From Rhizophagus sp. LPA8_4_AMF (taxonomy: Eukaryota; Glomeromycota; Glomeromycetes; Glomerales; Glomeraceae), in contig JADRCO010000744.1 of assembly GCA_021464525.1 (NCBI GenBank), forward strand, positions 1 through 27,183: a stretch of 27,183 bases of DNA, in the 5' to 3' direction. A model generated the notes under the pieces. The model had not been told where the DNA came from and ran no database searches. It saw nothing but the letters and a program-made list of their open reading frames with translations. Below are positions 1 to 8,954 of this stretch, in pieces (the first letter of the stretch is position 1; the number at the start of each line of letters is the position of its first letter). The position numbers were made by a program, and so were the translations under genes.

Positions 1-457
1 ATAATTATTTTAATAAAATATAATATAAAAAATGCAATTTTATATTTAAAATTCATGTTTATATATGCTTATTTTTTGTTTTCTTATTTTTTTATTAATA
101 AAACTGAAAAGATGACTTTTTACAAACCAAGTCACATATCTTTAAACAGTATTACATCCAAAAAATATTTACGTTTATTAAAGAGAAATCCTTTTAGTTA
201 TACAAAAAAATCACTTAGGGGGACGAAGTCCCCCACAAATCGCAACTTCTAGTTACCCAAATTGATTTTGGGATTTGAATGGTCACAACCACGACCACGA
301 CTTGCCGATTATTATTTGCAACATGAATAAATAATGATTTTTGTGAAGCAAAACTTGCCCAATATTGGCTAAAATTACAAATCTGCAAATATTATAGAAT
401 ATTTAAGAATATAGATATAAAGGTTGTAATTTAAATATAAAAGAAACAAGGATAAAG
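1..457. other. Intergenic leader with small hairpins, no gene
   Basis: No convincing coding region. The one long open frame (55-252) has low-complexity composition and no recognisable domain. The segment holds two compact perfect hairpins (218-234 and 256-272), followed by a short run of GACCAC-like repeats around 284-300. The rest is AT-rich. Confidence 0.6.
218..234. repeat. Perfect GAA-triloop hairpin
   Basis: GGGGGAC, then GAA, then GTCCCCC gives a perfect 7-bp stem with a 3-nt loop. A second stem, CCCAAA/TTTGGG with a 5-nt loop, follows at 256-272. Similar GCGAAGC or GCGTAGC strings occur at about 11482 and 18399. They may be a dispersed short repeat of this genome. Function is unknown. 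Confidence 0.6.
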
Positions 458-1088
458 ATGAATGTTGGATATACAGTACATAAAAAAATAATAAGAACTA
501 TAGTAGAAAATCAGAATGTCGTAAAGGAAAAATTAACAATACAAAAAATTAAAATCTTACGAATCTTTAGAGAATCTTACACAAAAAAAAATAAAGCGTT
601 AAGTGTGGCAACAAACATTGTAGAGAACGAAATAGAAAAAATAAATAGTAAAATTGATGTTATAGACGAATATATTATTGGCGATAATAACAGTATAATA
701 ACAGTATTAATTATACCAAAGATCTCTAATATCTGTTAATGAGTTAACAATATGAGTAGACTGTTCAACAGAAAAATAATAATAGATAAAAGGAAAATCT
801 CGAAATATAAAATAAAATATATTAATGAATATGGATCAGAAGGTAAAGATGTCAATATTAACGCTGAATGGGAAGTAATAATAAATGAGATAGATAAACA
901 AGAGCGTTATTGCAAGGGACAATTTCAATTTTATTATTATTAAATGAAAATGATAAAGTAAAATCAATTCACCAACTCAAATAGAAAGAATCTTATCGAA
1001 CTTTATAAGTAAAAGCAGCGAACGTAAAAGATTAAATATTAAATATTATTTGGAAATTAACTTTATAGAAAACTGGATTAAGCAATAA
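458..1088 (+). pseudogene. Decayed coding region, family not recognised
   Basis: An open frame of 93 codons (458-739) is followed, in the same frame and after two consecutive stops (TAA TGA), by 63 more open codons (752-943). The trace then shifts frame: an open block at 972-1088 reads PTQIERILSNF and then a Lys/Arg-rich helix ending NFIENWIKQ. Such long open stretches are unlikely by chance at this base composition, so I infer an old gene broken by stops and at least one frameshift. The encoded sequence is Lys/Ile/Asn-rich, with no signal peptide, membrane segment or motif I recognise. It could alternatively be several exons of a gene whose splice sites I cannot place, but no good GT-AG pairs join the blocks. 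It lies just upstream of a MITE copy, consistent with a transposon-rich decaying region. Confidence 0.4.
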
Positions 1089-1185
1089 CATTAGAGTATA
1101 ATGGGATAATCTTAAAGGAAATAGTTATAATGACTAAGTTAGAACAGATAATTATAGTAATAAATAATGATTCGAGGGAAAGTAG

Positions 1186-1377
1186 CCCAATAAAAAATTT
1201 TATCCGTTATTTTGTAAAAACTCCGTAAAAATGAGTCTTTCACAGATCCATTCATGGAAAATGAACATAATTCGATAAATTCCGTGATATAAAGTTATCA
1301 GTTATTAATTCCAGAAATATGAGCTTTTTACGGAAAAAAGATGGAATATAAAAAACGGATCAACTTTTTTTACAGGG
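1186..1377 (-). mobile_element. MITE, CCCTGTAAAAAA family (copy 1)
   Basis: Read on the minus strand it starts CCCTGTAAAAAAAGTTGATC and matches the left end of the element at 17184-17382 at most positions over about 50 bp, including TATATTCCAT and TTTTTTCCGT. The opposite end (1186, CCCAATAAAAAATTTTATCC) is a diverged inverted repeat of the first. It is flanked by a 3-bp direct repeat, TAG (1183-1185 and 1378-1380). There is no coding capacity, so it is non-autonomous. The 3-bp duplication and CCC...GGG termini are seen directly; the superfamily is not certain. Confidence 0.65.
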
Positions 1378-1824
1378 TAGTATAACGTTAACAAATCTTG
1401 AATTAAAAAAAACACACTTTGCGTTGGAATAAAAATTATAATATCCAGCAATTATAGGAATTGGATAATAAAATATAATTATATAAAGTACAAAAGTCGG
1501 GTAACCACCAGTGCTTGGATCTGTAACCGGATGAACCCGGATAATTTATTTTTTTGGGTATCCAGATAATTGTGACCTGGAATCCGGATAATAAACTTCT
1601 AATAAAAATTTTTTTCAATCAAAAATTCGATTTCTGGGATCATAATAGTAGTGGCGCAGCAATTTTGATGACACAAATTGTCGCGGTCACGTGGTCAGTT
1701 TACAGATCATTCCCAAAATGGTTAAGTTAATTTTAGCGAAAAAATAAAAATAAAATAAAACTTGATACAAATATCATACATTTTTTAAACTTACAAGAAA
1801 TGTGTATTTTTGCCCACTCTACAA

Positions 1825-1945
1825 GTTTACTTAGGCGATAAAAGTAGATTTTGGATATGGATTTTGACTTTTTATATGATGATTCGTAAATAATTAATTT
1901 TACAAAAATCTGTATCAAAAACCCATCTTTATCGCCTAAGTAAAC
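1825..1945. repeat. Imperfect inverted repeat, 121 bp
   Basis: Arms at 1825-1842 and 1928-1945 are perfect 18-bp reverse complements (GTTTACTTAGGCGATAAA). Pairing continues inward at about 70% over roughly 22 more bases, leaving a loop of about 35 nt. It is probably a foldback element or a MITE whose ends I cannot place; no clear target duplication is visible. Confidence 0.65.
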
Positions 1946-2258
1946 ATGCAGAACGAGAAAAATTAGGCATAATATATAAGTTTTAAAATGAAATAATGTC
2001 TGAGATAAGTTTTATTTAAAAAAATAGAAAGAGATTTTTTTTCGTAAGGTAAAAAACTTCATCTTACGTATTACTCACTTAGCCAATCTACGTTACTCAC
2101 TTTCTACCTACCGTTTGTCATTTGAGCATTGAAATAACATGTCATTTGTCATTTATCATTTGAGTCATTTGGTCATTTCAAGTCATTAAAAATATAATAA
2201 AAGGTTATTACAACTTAAGGATCTACTTAATACTGTATACCTTTTCGATCAACTATTA

Positions 2259-2428
2259 TATATATGGGTTGTTTGCTAGGAAAATGACCTTCTGAGGACT
2301 TTTCAATAAAAATTGAGATTTTCATTGTTCTTCATTTTTCAAAACAAATAGACTAAAATGAGATTAACTTTAAAATTAAGTTAAAAAATTCTCAGAAGGT
2401 CATTTTCCTAGCAAAGAACCCATATATA
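2259..2428. mobile_element. 170-bp MITE with 38-bp terminal inverted repeats
   Basis: The termini 2259-2296 and 2391-2428 are reverse complements at 37 of 38 positions (TATATATGGGTT at the tip, ACCTTCTGAG at the inner end). The 94-bp centre is AT-rich with no coding capacity. TA dinucleotides at both tips would fit insertion at TA, as in Tc1/mariner relatives, but the tips are themselves TA-rich, so the duplication cannot be separated from the repeat. High arm identity suggests recent activity. Confidence 0.75.
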
Positions 2429-2732
2429 AAATAGTTACATTTAAAACTATTTTAGATAAAATCTGGATTAATAATACTAAACCCTTCCGTCCAGCTTATT
2501 TTAAGTTTTCTAATATTAAGCAGAAGTTTAAATTATAATGACAATTTCTTGAAAAAAAAGGAAAAAAGAAAACAAATATCAAAACAAAAATAAAAATAGA
2601 ATGTAAACAATTTAATTTTATCCTAAATCTTTTCTTCTCCTCATACGCTATTTGGCCTGGAAATAATAATGGAAAATATATTAATACGAACAAAAAATAC
2701 AAAGTTATCATGTTAGTTAAATAGTTACCATT

Positions 2733-5069
2733 TTAATTAGTATTCAATTGTGAAACGTCAATTTGTAAAGATTCTAATTAAGGAATTAAAGTTTTATTAT
2801 GAGTATATTAAAACGTCAAATAGTTTTATTTTATTGTACAAATACCTGAAAATTCCCTGCTTATTATATTATCATTTTGTTCGTAATAATCATAAGAATT
2901 TTTTGGTTCAGGAAGATTTTTAAAATTGAGTAATCTACTTGTATAAGTAGCTTCAGAATGTGTTTTATATGATAATCCCAAATTAGTTGGTGTATTTTTG
3001 GTTAATAAATTATTATTTTCTTCTTCCGCTTCTTTAATTTGTCTTTGTAATTCTGTTTGATTACTATTCAGATCATTTAGCCATTTCTTTAGAATTTCAC
3101 AAGTTTCTTCTGCTGTAGGTCGATTTAATGGGTTAGCATCTAAGCATCTTTTTATTAAATGTACAACTAATTGGGGTACTTTAATATTGAACCTTGGTCT
3201 TTGTCCTTTACAAATTTTTATTGCTAAATTATTATCATGGCTTATATTATTATATGGAGGTAATCCAGAAATTAATTCATACATAATTATACCAAAACTA
3301 TAAATATCTGCAGCTTTTGTATAAGTTTTTCCTCGCATAATTTCAGGAGCTACATATGATAAAACACCATATACGTCGTTTTTAGTATTTTCTGATTCTT
3401 TGTAATCTGCGGGTTTACATAATCCCATATCAGCTATACGCATGTTAAGTATAGACATTAATATATTACCACTATGTAAAACTTGATGAATAAATTCTTT
3501 TTCATGAATACCATCAAGTCCATATGCAATTTCTAGTAGATGCTTAATTTTGTCATACCAAGTCAATTCATTATAATTTGTATTCAAATAATTTCGTAAA
3601 CTCCCATTTTCTGCATATTTTAAAACCATTATATAATCTTCTGTCTCTGGATCTTGGGTTATTCCATAAAATTTAATTATAAAATTTTTAAATTTATCAA
3701 ATTTACTATGAATAATAAACTGTATGCATATAAAAATAAAAAAATATTAATTAAGAATTATAACTTTCAATTACAATTAAAAATATAAATATATTATACC
3801 TCATTCATAAATTTTAATGTAATATTTTTTGAATTATTTAAACTTTTTAAAGCTACAGGCATATTTTGATATTCTCCACCATCTGCCCAAATTGTTTTAT
3901 ATACTTTACCAAATCCACCTTTTATAATATATATAATGTCATAAAATCTATCATAAGGTATCCATTTTAATTCTTCTGATATTTCATCATGAACTGATAA
4001 CTGATTATCTTGAATCAATTTATCAATATCACTATTACCTCTAGTCCAGTTTCCAAAATTTTGTCGAAAATGTATTGTATTACATATTTTATTACATTTA
4101 TTACATTTACTGGTATTCAAAGTCATCATATAATTTTTTGTTTCTGGATCCTGAGTTATTCCACAAGGTTTATTGATCTACAAATTTAATAGATTAGTAA
4201 AATTAAAATTTCAAAATTTTCATAATAAATTAAAAAATACCTCATTATTAAATTCTAATTTGACATTCTTTAAATTATTTAAAATTTTTAACTCTACAGT
4301 CGTATTTTTATTTTCTTTTTCCCAATTTTGATTAAAATTATTCCAACAATTTATATTCCCATCAATCCAGTTTGCTCTATACTTTACAGTTATTGCAATA
4401 CATTTAATGTTACAAAATCTATTATAAGGTATCCATTCTAATGCATAAAATAAATTATCATGAGCTGATAACTGAGTACCTTGAATAAATTTATCAATAT
4501 CATTATTACCACTGGTCCAATCTATGAAATTATATTGAAAATTTATTGCATTGCATACATCATTACATTTTTTACATTTATATCTCAATACCATCATGTA
4601 ATTTTTTGTTTCTGGATCCTGAGTTATTCCACAAGGTTCATTGATCTACAAATTCATTAGATTAGAAATAAACAAATTCCAATTTTCATATAGTAATAAA
4701 TTAAAATACCTCATTCATAAATTCTATTGTAACATTCTTTAAATTATTTAAAATTTTCAACTCTACAGTCATATTTTGATTTTCTCTTTCCCAATTTTGA
4801 ATATAATTATTCCAAAAACATATATTTCCATCAATCCAGTTTGCTCTATACTTTTCAACTTTTGTAATACATTTAATATTATAAAATCTATTAAAAGGTA
4901 TCCATTCTAAAACATCTGTCACTTTATAAGAATGAACTGATAGCTGAATATCTTGTATTAATTTATCAATATCATCATTGCCACTGGTCCAATCTATGAA
5001 ATTATATTGAAAATGTATTGCATAGCATACTGTATTACATTTTTTACATTTACTATTCAAAACCATCAT
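2733..5069 (-). CDS. Multi-module TKL-like protein kinase (probable pseudokinase), five exons
   Basis: Exons 5069-4710, 4645-4241, 4177-3800, 3719-2846 and 2773-2733 join in frame into 685 residues; all introns (63-80 bp) are GT-AG. The first three exons are tandem copies of one module: a CxxC-type Cys motif, a stretch with WTSGN and DIDK, LEWIPYDRF, and a kinase N-lobe ending FMNE. Only the third keeps a glycine loop (GGFGKV, residues 342-347) and VALK lysine (K366). The fourth exon is the C-lobe: YAENGSLRNYL, catalytic loop, DMG (478-480), APE, and ADIYSFGIIMYE. The catalytic HRD reads HQV (459-461), so the general-base Asp is missing and activity is doubtful. The last exon encodes ESLQIDVSQL and stop, typical of this family's tail. 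The start at 5069 (tandem ATG) is chosen because a 1-bp deletion just upstream breaks the frame. Starts at 4597 (549 aa) or 4129 (414 aa) are also open. Confidence 0.6.
2846..3719 (-). other. Kinase C-lobe exon
   Basis: This exon starts after TATGCATACAG and ends TTTTCAG before GTATTTG. It carries the hinge segment ITQDPETEDYIMVL, the catalytic loop with HRD changed to HQV (codons at 3480-3488), DMG, the activation segment with YVAPEIM, and helices through the RPTAEE motif, then a polar tail with SRLLNFKNLPEP. Reading past the donor gives only six more codons and a stop at 2826. Splicing to 2773-2733 restores the family-typical ending, so the spliced model is preferred. Confidence 0.7.
3800..4177 (-). 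repeat. Kinase N-lobe exon module 4 (intact glycine loop)
   Basis: A 126-codon exon, phase 0 at both ends. It begins INKPCGITQDPETKNYMMTL, a copy of the start of the C-lobe exon, fused directly to SKCNKCNKICNTIHF of the Cys leader. The rest is leader and N-lobe with GGFGKV, VALK and the final MNE (candidate helix-C Glu). It is the only module with a usable ATP-binding loop. Confidence 0.7.
4241..4645 (-). repeat. Kinase N-lobe exon module 3 (glycine loop lost)
   Basis: A 135-codon exon, phase 0 at both ends, fully open. It has the same chimeric start (INEPCGITQDPETKNYMMVL) fused to YKCKKCNDVCN. Where module 4 has KGGFGKVYKT this has ITVKYRAN, and VALK is replaced by VELK. It is flanked by 63-bp and 64-bp introns. 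Confidence 0.7.
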
Positions 5070-5125
5070 GTAATTTTTGTTTCTGGATCCTGAGTTATTC
5101 CGTATAATTTATGGTCCATTTTAAT
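4710..5125 (-). repeat. Kinase N-lobe exon module 2 (1-bp deletion near its start)
   Basis: It begins IKMDHKLYGITQDPETK, then an A run is one base shorter than in modules 3 and 4. This shifts the frame just before the tandem ATG at 5069. Downstream of that ATG the module is open (SKCKKCNTVCYAIHF to EFMNE). The glycine loop is replaced by TKVEKYRAN. The deletion sits in a homopolymer, so an assembly error is possible. Confidence 0.65.
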
Positions 5126-5192
5126 CTATTAAGTATGAGATATTAGTAAGGTGGAAATTCAAATTTTTCATAAAGTAATAAAGTAAAAATAC

Positions 5193-5571
5193 CTCATTCA
5201 TAAATTCTAATGTAACACTCTTTAAATTATTTAAAATTTTCAGTTCTACAATCATATTTTTATTATTCCTTTCCCAATTTTTATTATAATTGCTCCAACA
5301 ACATATATTTCCATCAATCCAGTTTGCTCTACACTTGTCGGCTTTTGCAATACATTCAATATTATCAAATCTATCGTAAGGTATCCATTCTATGAATCTG
5401 ATATTTCATAATAATCATGAACGGACAACTGAGTATCTTGTATAAATTGGTCCAATTTCCAAAATTTTGTTGAAAACGTATTGTATTACATATTTTATTA
5501 CATACTATGTTACATTTATCATTTAATACTTCGTTAACATGCAATGATTTGATTTGTTTTTCTTTATTCAT
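5193..5571 (-). pseudogene. First kinase N-lobe module, broken
   Basis: This is the only module that starts with its own leader, MNKEKQIKSLHVNEVLNDKC, not with the ITQDPETK fusion, so it is probably the ancestral first exon of the gene. After FGNWT a deletion removes the SGNxDIDK stretch and shifts frame. Read in shifted frames the family sequence continues as FIQDTQLSVHDYY, hits a TAG, then resumes in a third frame as EWIPYDRF and on to LEFMNE. It ends at a normal GAG/GTATTTT donor at 5193/5192. With two frame changes it cannot encode a full module. It may still act as 5' leader or promoter-proximal sequence of the downstream gene. Confidence 0.65.
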
Positions 5572-7508
5572 TGACTTTTTTATTTATTATTTTAATCTTT
5601 AATTTATTTTACAATTTAAGAAAAGAAAAAATTAAGGTTTGTTAGATTTTCATAAAAATATATATTTCATTCTAAGGCTATACTATAAATAGAAAGTCGA
5701 ACAATACCGTATGACTATTATTGTACTTGATCGTTTCATATGACGTATGTCGATCCTTTATTTTGACAATTTAAAGTACAAGTATATATTAGATAATAAA
5801 AACTCATAAAGTATATGAATATACTAACTAATATTAGTATATGGGAAGTGAGCAAAGAAAAACAGTATATTTGTAATTGGCGCAATGATGATCATTAAAA
5901 AAAAAAATCAAACGCAAATCTAAATTGATGTGGGTGACTGCTTCACTGCGTTATAATTGTTATAATTCTATAAACTGAAATTAAAAAATAAAAGTTATGC
6001 TATTTTGATAGGACCGATTATAAATTTAGGATTCTGCATATGATAAGTTGTTTACTATTGATTATTACATAATTTTTGTAAAATCATTATTGACATAATA
6101 ATTTAGGAAAGTTATTATGGTCACTCTTTTCTTTTTTTTTAAAAAAAAAATTGGATGTCACACGCATATGGGTATCCTACGAACTCAGTTTTTTGGTAAA
6201 GCAAATACACCCTGTTACGTCTTTTTTTGACTTAATTTATTTAAAATATTAAAATATTACTAATTTATTATTTTAAAATTAGGATAAATTTTATGGTAGG
6301 CTTTTCTAAACTGAAGTGAACAGATCAATTCTAAACCTACAAAGGAAATTGCCATACATTGCAAGGTTGCAAATTAGGTGACTGGAGATCACCCATTTTA
6401 CTGAGATTAGATTTTTCTAGGATACTAAAAAAACGGAAAATAAAATAAGTCCCATTAGTGCCAACTTCCCCATTTTACAACAATAGATCCAGCAGCTATT
6501 AGAAGATCCTTGATTTGATTGCCACGTTATTACGCCTTTGGGTCTTCTTGTTCGTAGTACTACTATCACACTATTTTCTTGAAGATTTTTATTCTTCCCA
6601 TTTGGTTTCAGGAGAGCGTTATAGTTCTTGGATTTCTATGGTTAACGGAGTATTTATTGTATATTTTAATGTTTTATGTTTATTGACTTTTTTTAGCCGT
6701 TCAGTTAATTAATTTTAAATTGAGTAAGAGACTAAGAGTTCGTACGTATCACGTATTCAGCGAAGCTTGTTTTGCATACCGAAGGAAACGTTGTGGCCTT
6801 GTGGTTAACTGTCTGGAACTTCTCTAATTTATTCTTGGACATGAATAACATTATCTTTCAATAATGCTTACATGTTTCCTCATGCATGTGACGATTTGCG
6901 TCAATTGTAAACAGTATTTCTTTTCACAAATGACTATATTGGAATTTTAGATTTATGTTATTATATATTTACAAATGTAGGGAATAAATTTATCTACCTA
7001 ACAAATCCATTGCGACGTACAAATTATTAATTTTAATTTTTCTTTAAACTTTACTGGCATCTTTAGTGTCTCTCCCTGCACTGAGAAATGCGTTTTATTA
7101 AAGTTCAATTTATAAAATAAATAATTATCATTTTCGAAACATCGACATACGATGATGTCATGTGGCTTTTCGTGTTGTACGAATTTTAACATTTTTGTAT
7201 TAGGTTTTTTTTGTAAAACTATGAAGGTAAAACTAAATAAGATAAACAATCGGCATCATGTGACTTCCAATTTCTACGTGATCGAAATTCTTCGTAACAC
7301 GTTCTCACGTGAACTTTCAATTCCATTTTTATTTAGCAGTTAGTGATTAACACATTTAATCCAAATTTGAAATAGGTAAATAGGCGGATTAGTGTAACAA
7401 AAAAAAATTATTTATTTACTATAAAAAAGCAAGAATTTGTACGCCGCATTTCAAATTATTTATTATTATTTTTTTCTCTCTTCTATATATACAAATACAA
7501 AATATAAG
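5572..7508. other. Intergenic region, no gene recognised
   Basis: This lies between the divergent kinase and F-box genes and should contain both promoters. No open frame is convincing: the 65-codon frame at 6515 starts at TTG and has no domain. A perfect 9-bp palindromic stem lies at 5819-5842. A stretch around 6792-6820 (TTGTGGCCTTGTGGTTAAC) resembles a tRNA A box, but no B box or cloverleaf follows. Confidence 0.6.
5819..5842. repeat. 9-bp stem palindrome
   Basis: ATATACTAA and TTAGTATAT are perfect reverse complements separated by 6 nt. The element lies about 250 bp upstream of the broken kinase leader. It could be a regulatory palindrome or chance in AT-rich DNA. Confidence 0.4.
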
Positions 7509-8954
7509 ATGTTACGGCTCAACGTAGATTGTCTTGTACTTATTTTTGATGAATTACAAGATAAAGAATCTTTATATTCTTGCCTTTTGGTTAATAGAGA
7601 ATGGTGTAGATTAGTGGTTCCTATATTATGGAAAAATTATTCATGGTGTAACATGGAAGAATTTAATTTTTTCAATACGATACTTTCTTGGTTATCATCA
7701 TCATCGAAAAAACTTTTATCAGATAATGAAATTAAATTACCTTCATCAACACTTTTAAAACCTCCATTATTTAATTATATTAGTTTTTGTAGATTTCCAG
7801 AAACCGAAATCATAAATAGGATGATAGAAATGGTATTAGGAAATCAAAATGATAATAATAAGAGAAAGATTTTAGAACAAGAAATTTATAAATTATTTAT
7901 TAGTCAATGTAAAAATGTTAAAGAATTTGTATGGCGAACTTCACAACCATTATCATTATTCCCAGGAGCATCAACATGTTTCTCACAATTATATAGATTA
8001 ACTATTGATCTTGATTATATAAATTCTAATTCTCTTAATAAGATGGCGAAAATTTGTAAAGATTTGAATATATTATCTATTAATAATTGTTCACAAGATT
8101 TACCTGGATTAATTTCTTTAATTGATGCTCAAAGAAATTTAAATTTTGTAACCATTTGTAATAGTAGTAATAATATTAATAATAATAAAAAAAATTGTGA
8201 AGAATTAAGCAAAGCATTAACAAGGAAGGGAAATACAATAAATTACCTTCATTTGGATTCAGTAAATACTATTATTCCACCTTCATTCTTAACATCACTT
8301 GTAAATTTAACATGGATATTAGTTTATAATGATGAACAATATGAAGATATAGAAAAGATTAAAGAATTTCAAAAATATCTTGCAATTTCAGAATATCCTG
8401 ATCTTAGATCTCTTAATATTACTGGATTATTATGTTTTAAAGAATTATCAATGTTAATTGAAAAGACGAAAGGGAATATTTCACGTATTTATATTTATAC
8501 TATAAATATAGCTAATAGAGTTGCAACAAATACAGGAATGTTAATTAAATCAATTGCAAAAAATTGTCCAAAAATTAAATTTTTACGTACATACCTTGAA
8601 CCAGAAGATTTTATTCATGTAAAATCATTATTATTAAATTGTAGAAATTTAGAAGATATAAGTTTTGATAATATTAATTTTATTATAAATGAAAATGATG
8701 ATGATGAAGGTGATGAATTATTAAATATTTTAACAAAATTTTCTCCAAAATCTTTAACTCATATAACAATTAGTGGAAGTTGGAAATATTCTATTGATTC
8801 TTTTGAACGATTTTTTGCAAGTTATAGAGGGAAATCTTTACTTCATTTTTATATAGAGTATCATTATGATAAATATTATATTACAGATAATCATAGAATG
8901 ATTATTAGGAGATATGTTGAAGAAGGAGTTATAAAATATCAAGATCATATATAA
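7509..8954 (+). CDS. F-box protein with leucine-rich C-terminal region
   Basis: A single-exon gene of 481 residues. The N-terminus (LNVDCLVLIFDELQDKESLY, then CLLVNREWCRLVVPILWKN, residues 1-45) is an F-box, the helical motif that binds Skp1 in SCF ubiquitin ligases. The remainder is rich in Leu, Ile and Asn with repeated patterns such as LNILSINNC, LRSLNITGL and LEDISFDNINF, consistent with an irregular leucine-rich-repeat substrate-recognition domain. The ATG at 7509 is chosen because the open frame upstream of it begins with TTG, not ATG, and the F-box starts immediately after. This domain order is typical of the very large F-box family of arbuscular mycorrhizal fungi (established knowledge). 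The substrate cannot be inferred. An acidic loop, NENDDDEGDE, interrupts the repeats near residue 400. No frameshift is seen, so it looks intact. Confidence 0.85.
   Translation: MLRLNVDCLVLIFDELQDKESLYSCLLVNREWCRLVVPILWKNYSWCNMEEFNFFNTILSWLSSSSKKLLSDNEIKLPSSTLLKPPLFNYISFCRFPETEIINRMIEMVLGNQNDNNKRKILEQEIYKLFISQCKNVKEFVWRTSQPLSLFPGASTCFSQLYRLTIDLDYINSNSLNKMAKICKDLNILSINNCSQDLPGLISLIDAQRNLNFVTICNSSNNINNNKKNCEELSKALTRKGNTINYLHLDSVNTIIPPSFLTSLVNLTWILVYNDEQYEDIEKIKEFQKYLAISEYPDLRSLNITGLLCFKELSMLIEKTKGNISRIYIYTINIANRVATNTGMLIKSIAKNCPKIKFLRTYLEPEDFIHVKSLLLNCRNLEDISFDNINFIINENDDDEGDELLNILTKFSPKSLTHITISGSWKYSIDSFERFFASYRGKSLLHFYIEYHYDKYYITDNHRMIIRRYVEEGVIKYQDHI

Larger units (their letters stand above)
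1089..2732. other. Intergenic region with MITEs and inverted repeats
   Basis: No gene is seen. Besides the elements listed separately, it holds a cluster of CCGGAT/CCAGAT units at about 1528-1592, several TTACTCACT-like repeats at about 2070-2100, and a run of degenerate TCATTTG repeats at about 2117-2185. Open frames here are short, AT-biased and without domains. Confidence 0.6.

Noticed and set aside
1509..1516. CAGTGCTT resembling the end of the hAT element
   Set aside because: No matching AAGCACTG end or 8-bp duplication was found nearby.
1436..1618. Minus-strand 60-codon frame
   Set aside because: It is a by-product of CCGGAT-type repeats and has no domain.
1733..1918. Minus-strand 61-codon frame
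   Set aside because: It lies across the 1825-1945 inverted repeat and is Ile/Lys/Phe-rich low-complexity sequence.
6515..6712. Hydrophobic 65-codon frame that could be a small membrane protein
   Set aside because: It begins at TTG, not ATG; the first ATG lies deep inside, and there is no supporting motif or context.
6792..6850. tRNA-like A box (TGGCCTTGTGG) suggesting a tRNA or SINE
   Set aside because: No B box, acceptor stem or cloverleaf could be found downstream, and no A-rich tail marks a SINE.
6998..7343. Overlapping frames on both strands
   Set aside because: The two frames overlap in opposite directions, have no domain and lie in the F-box gene upstream region.
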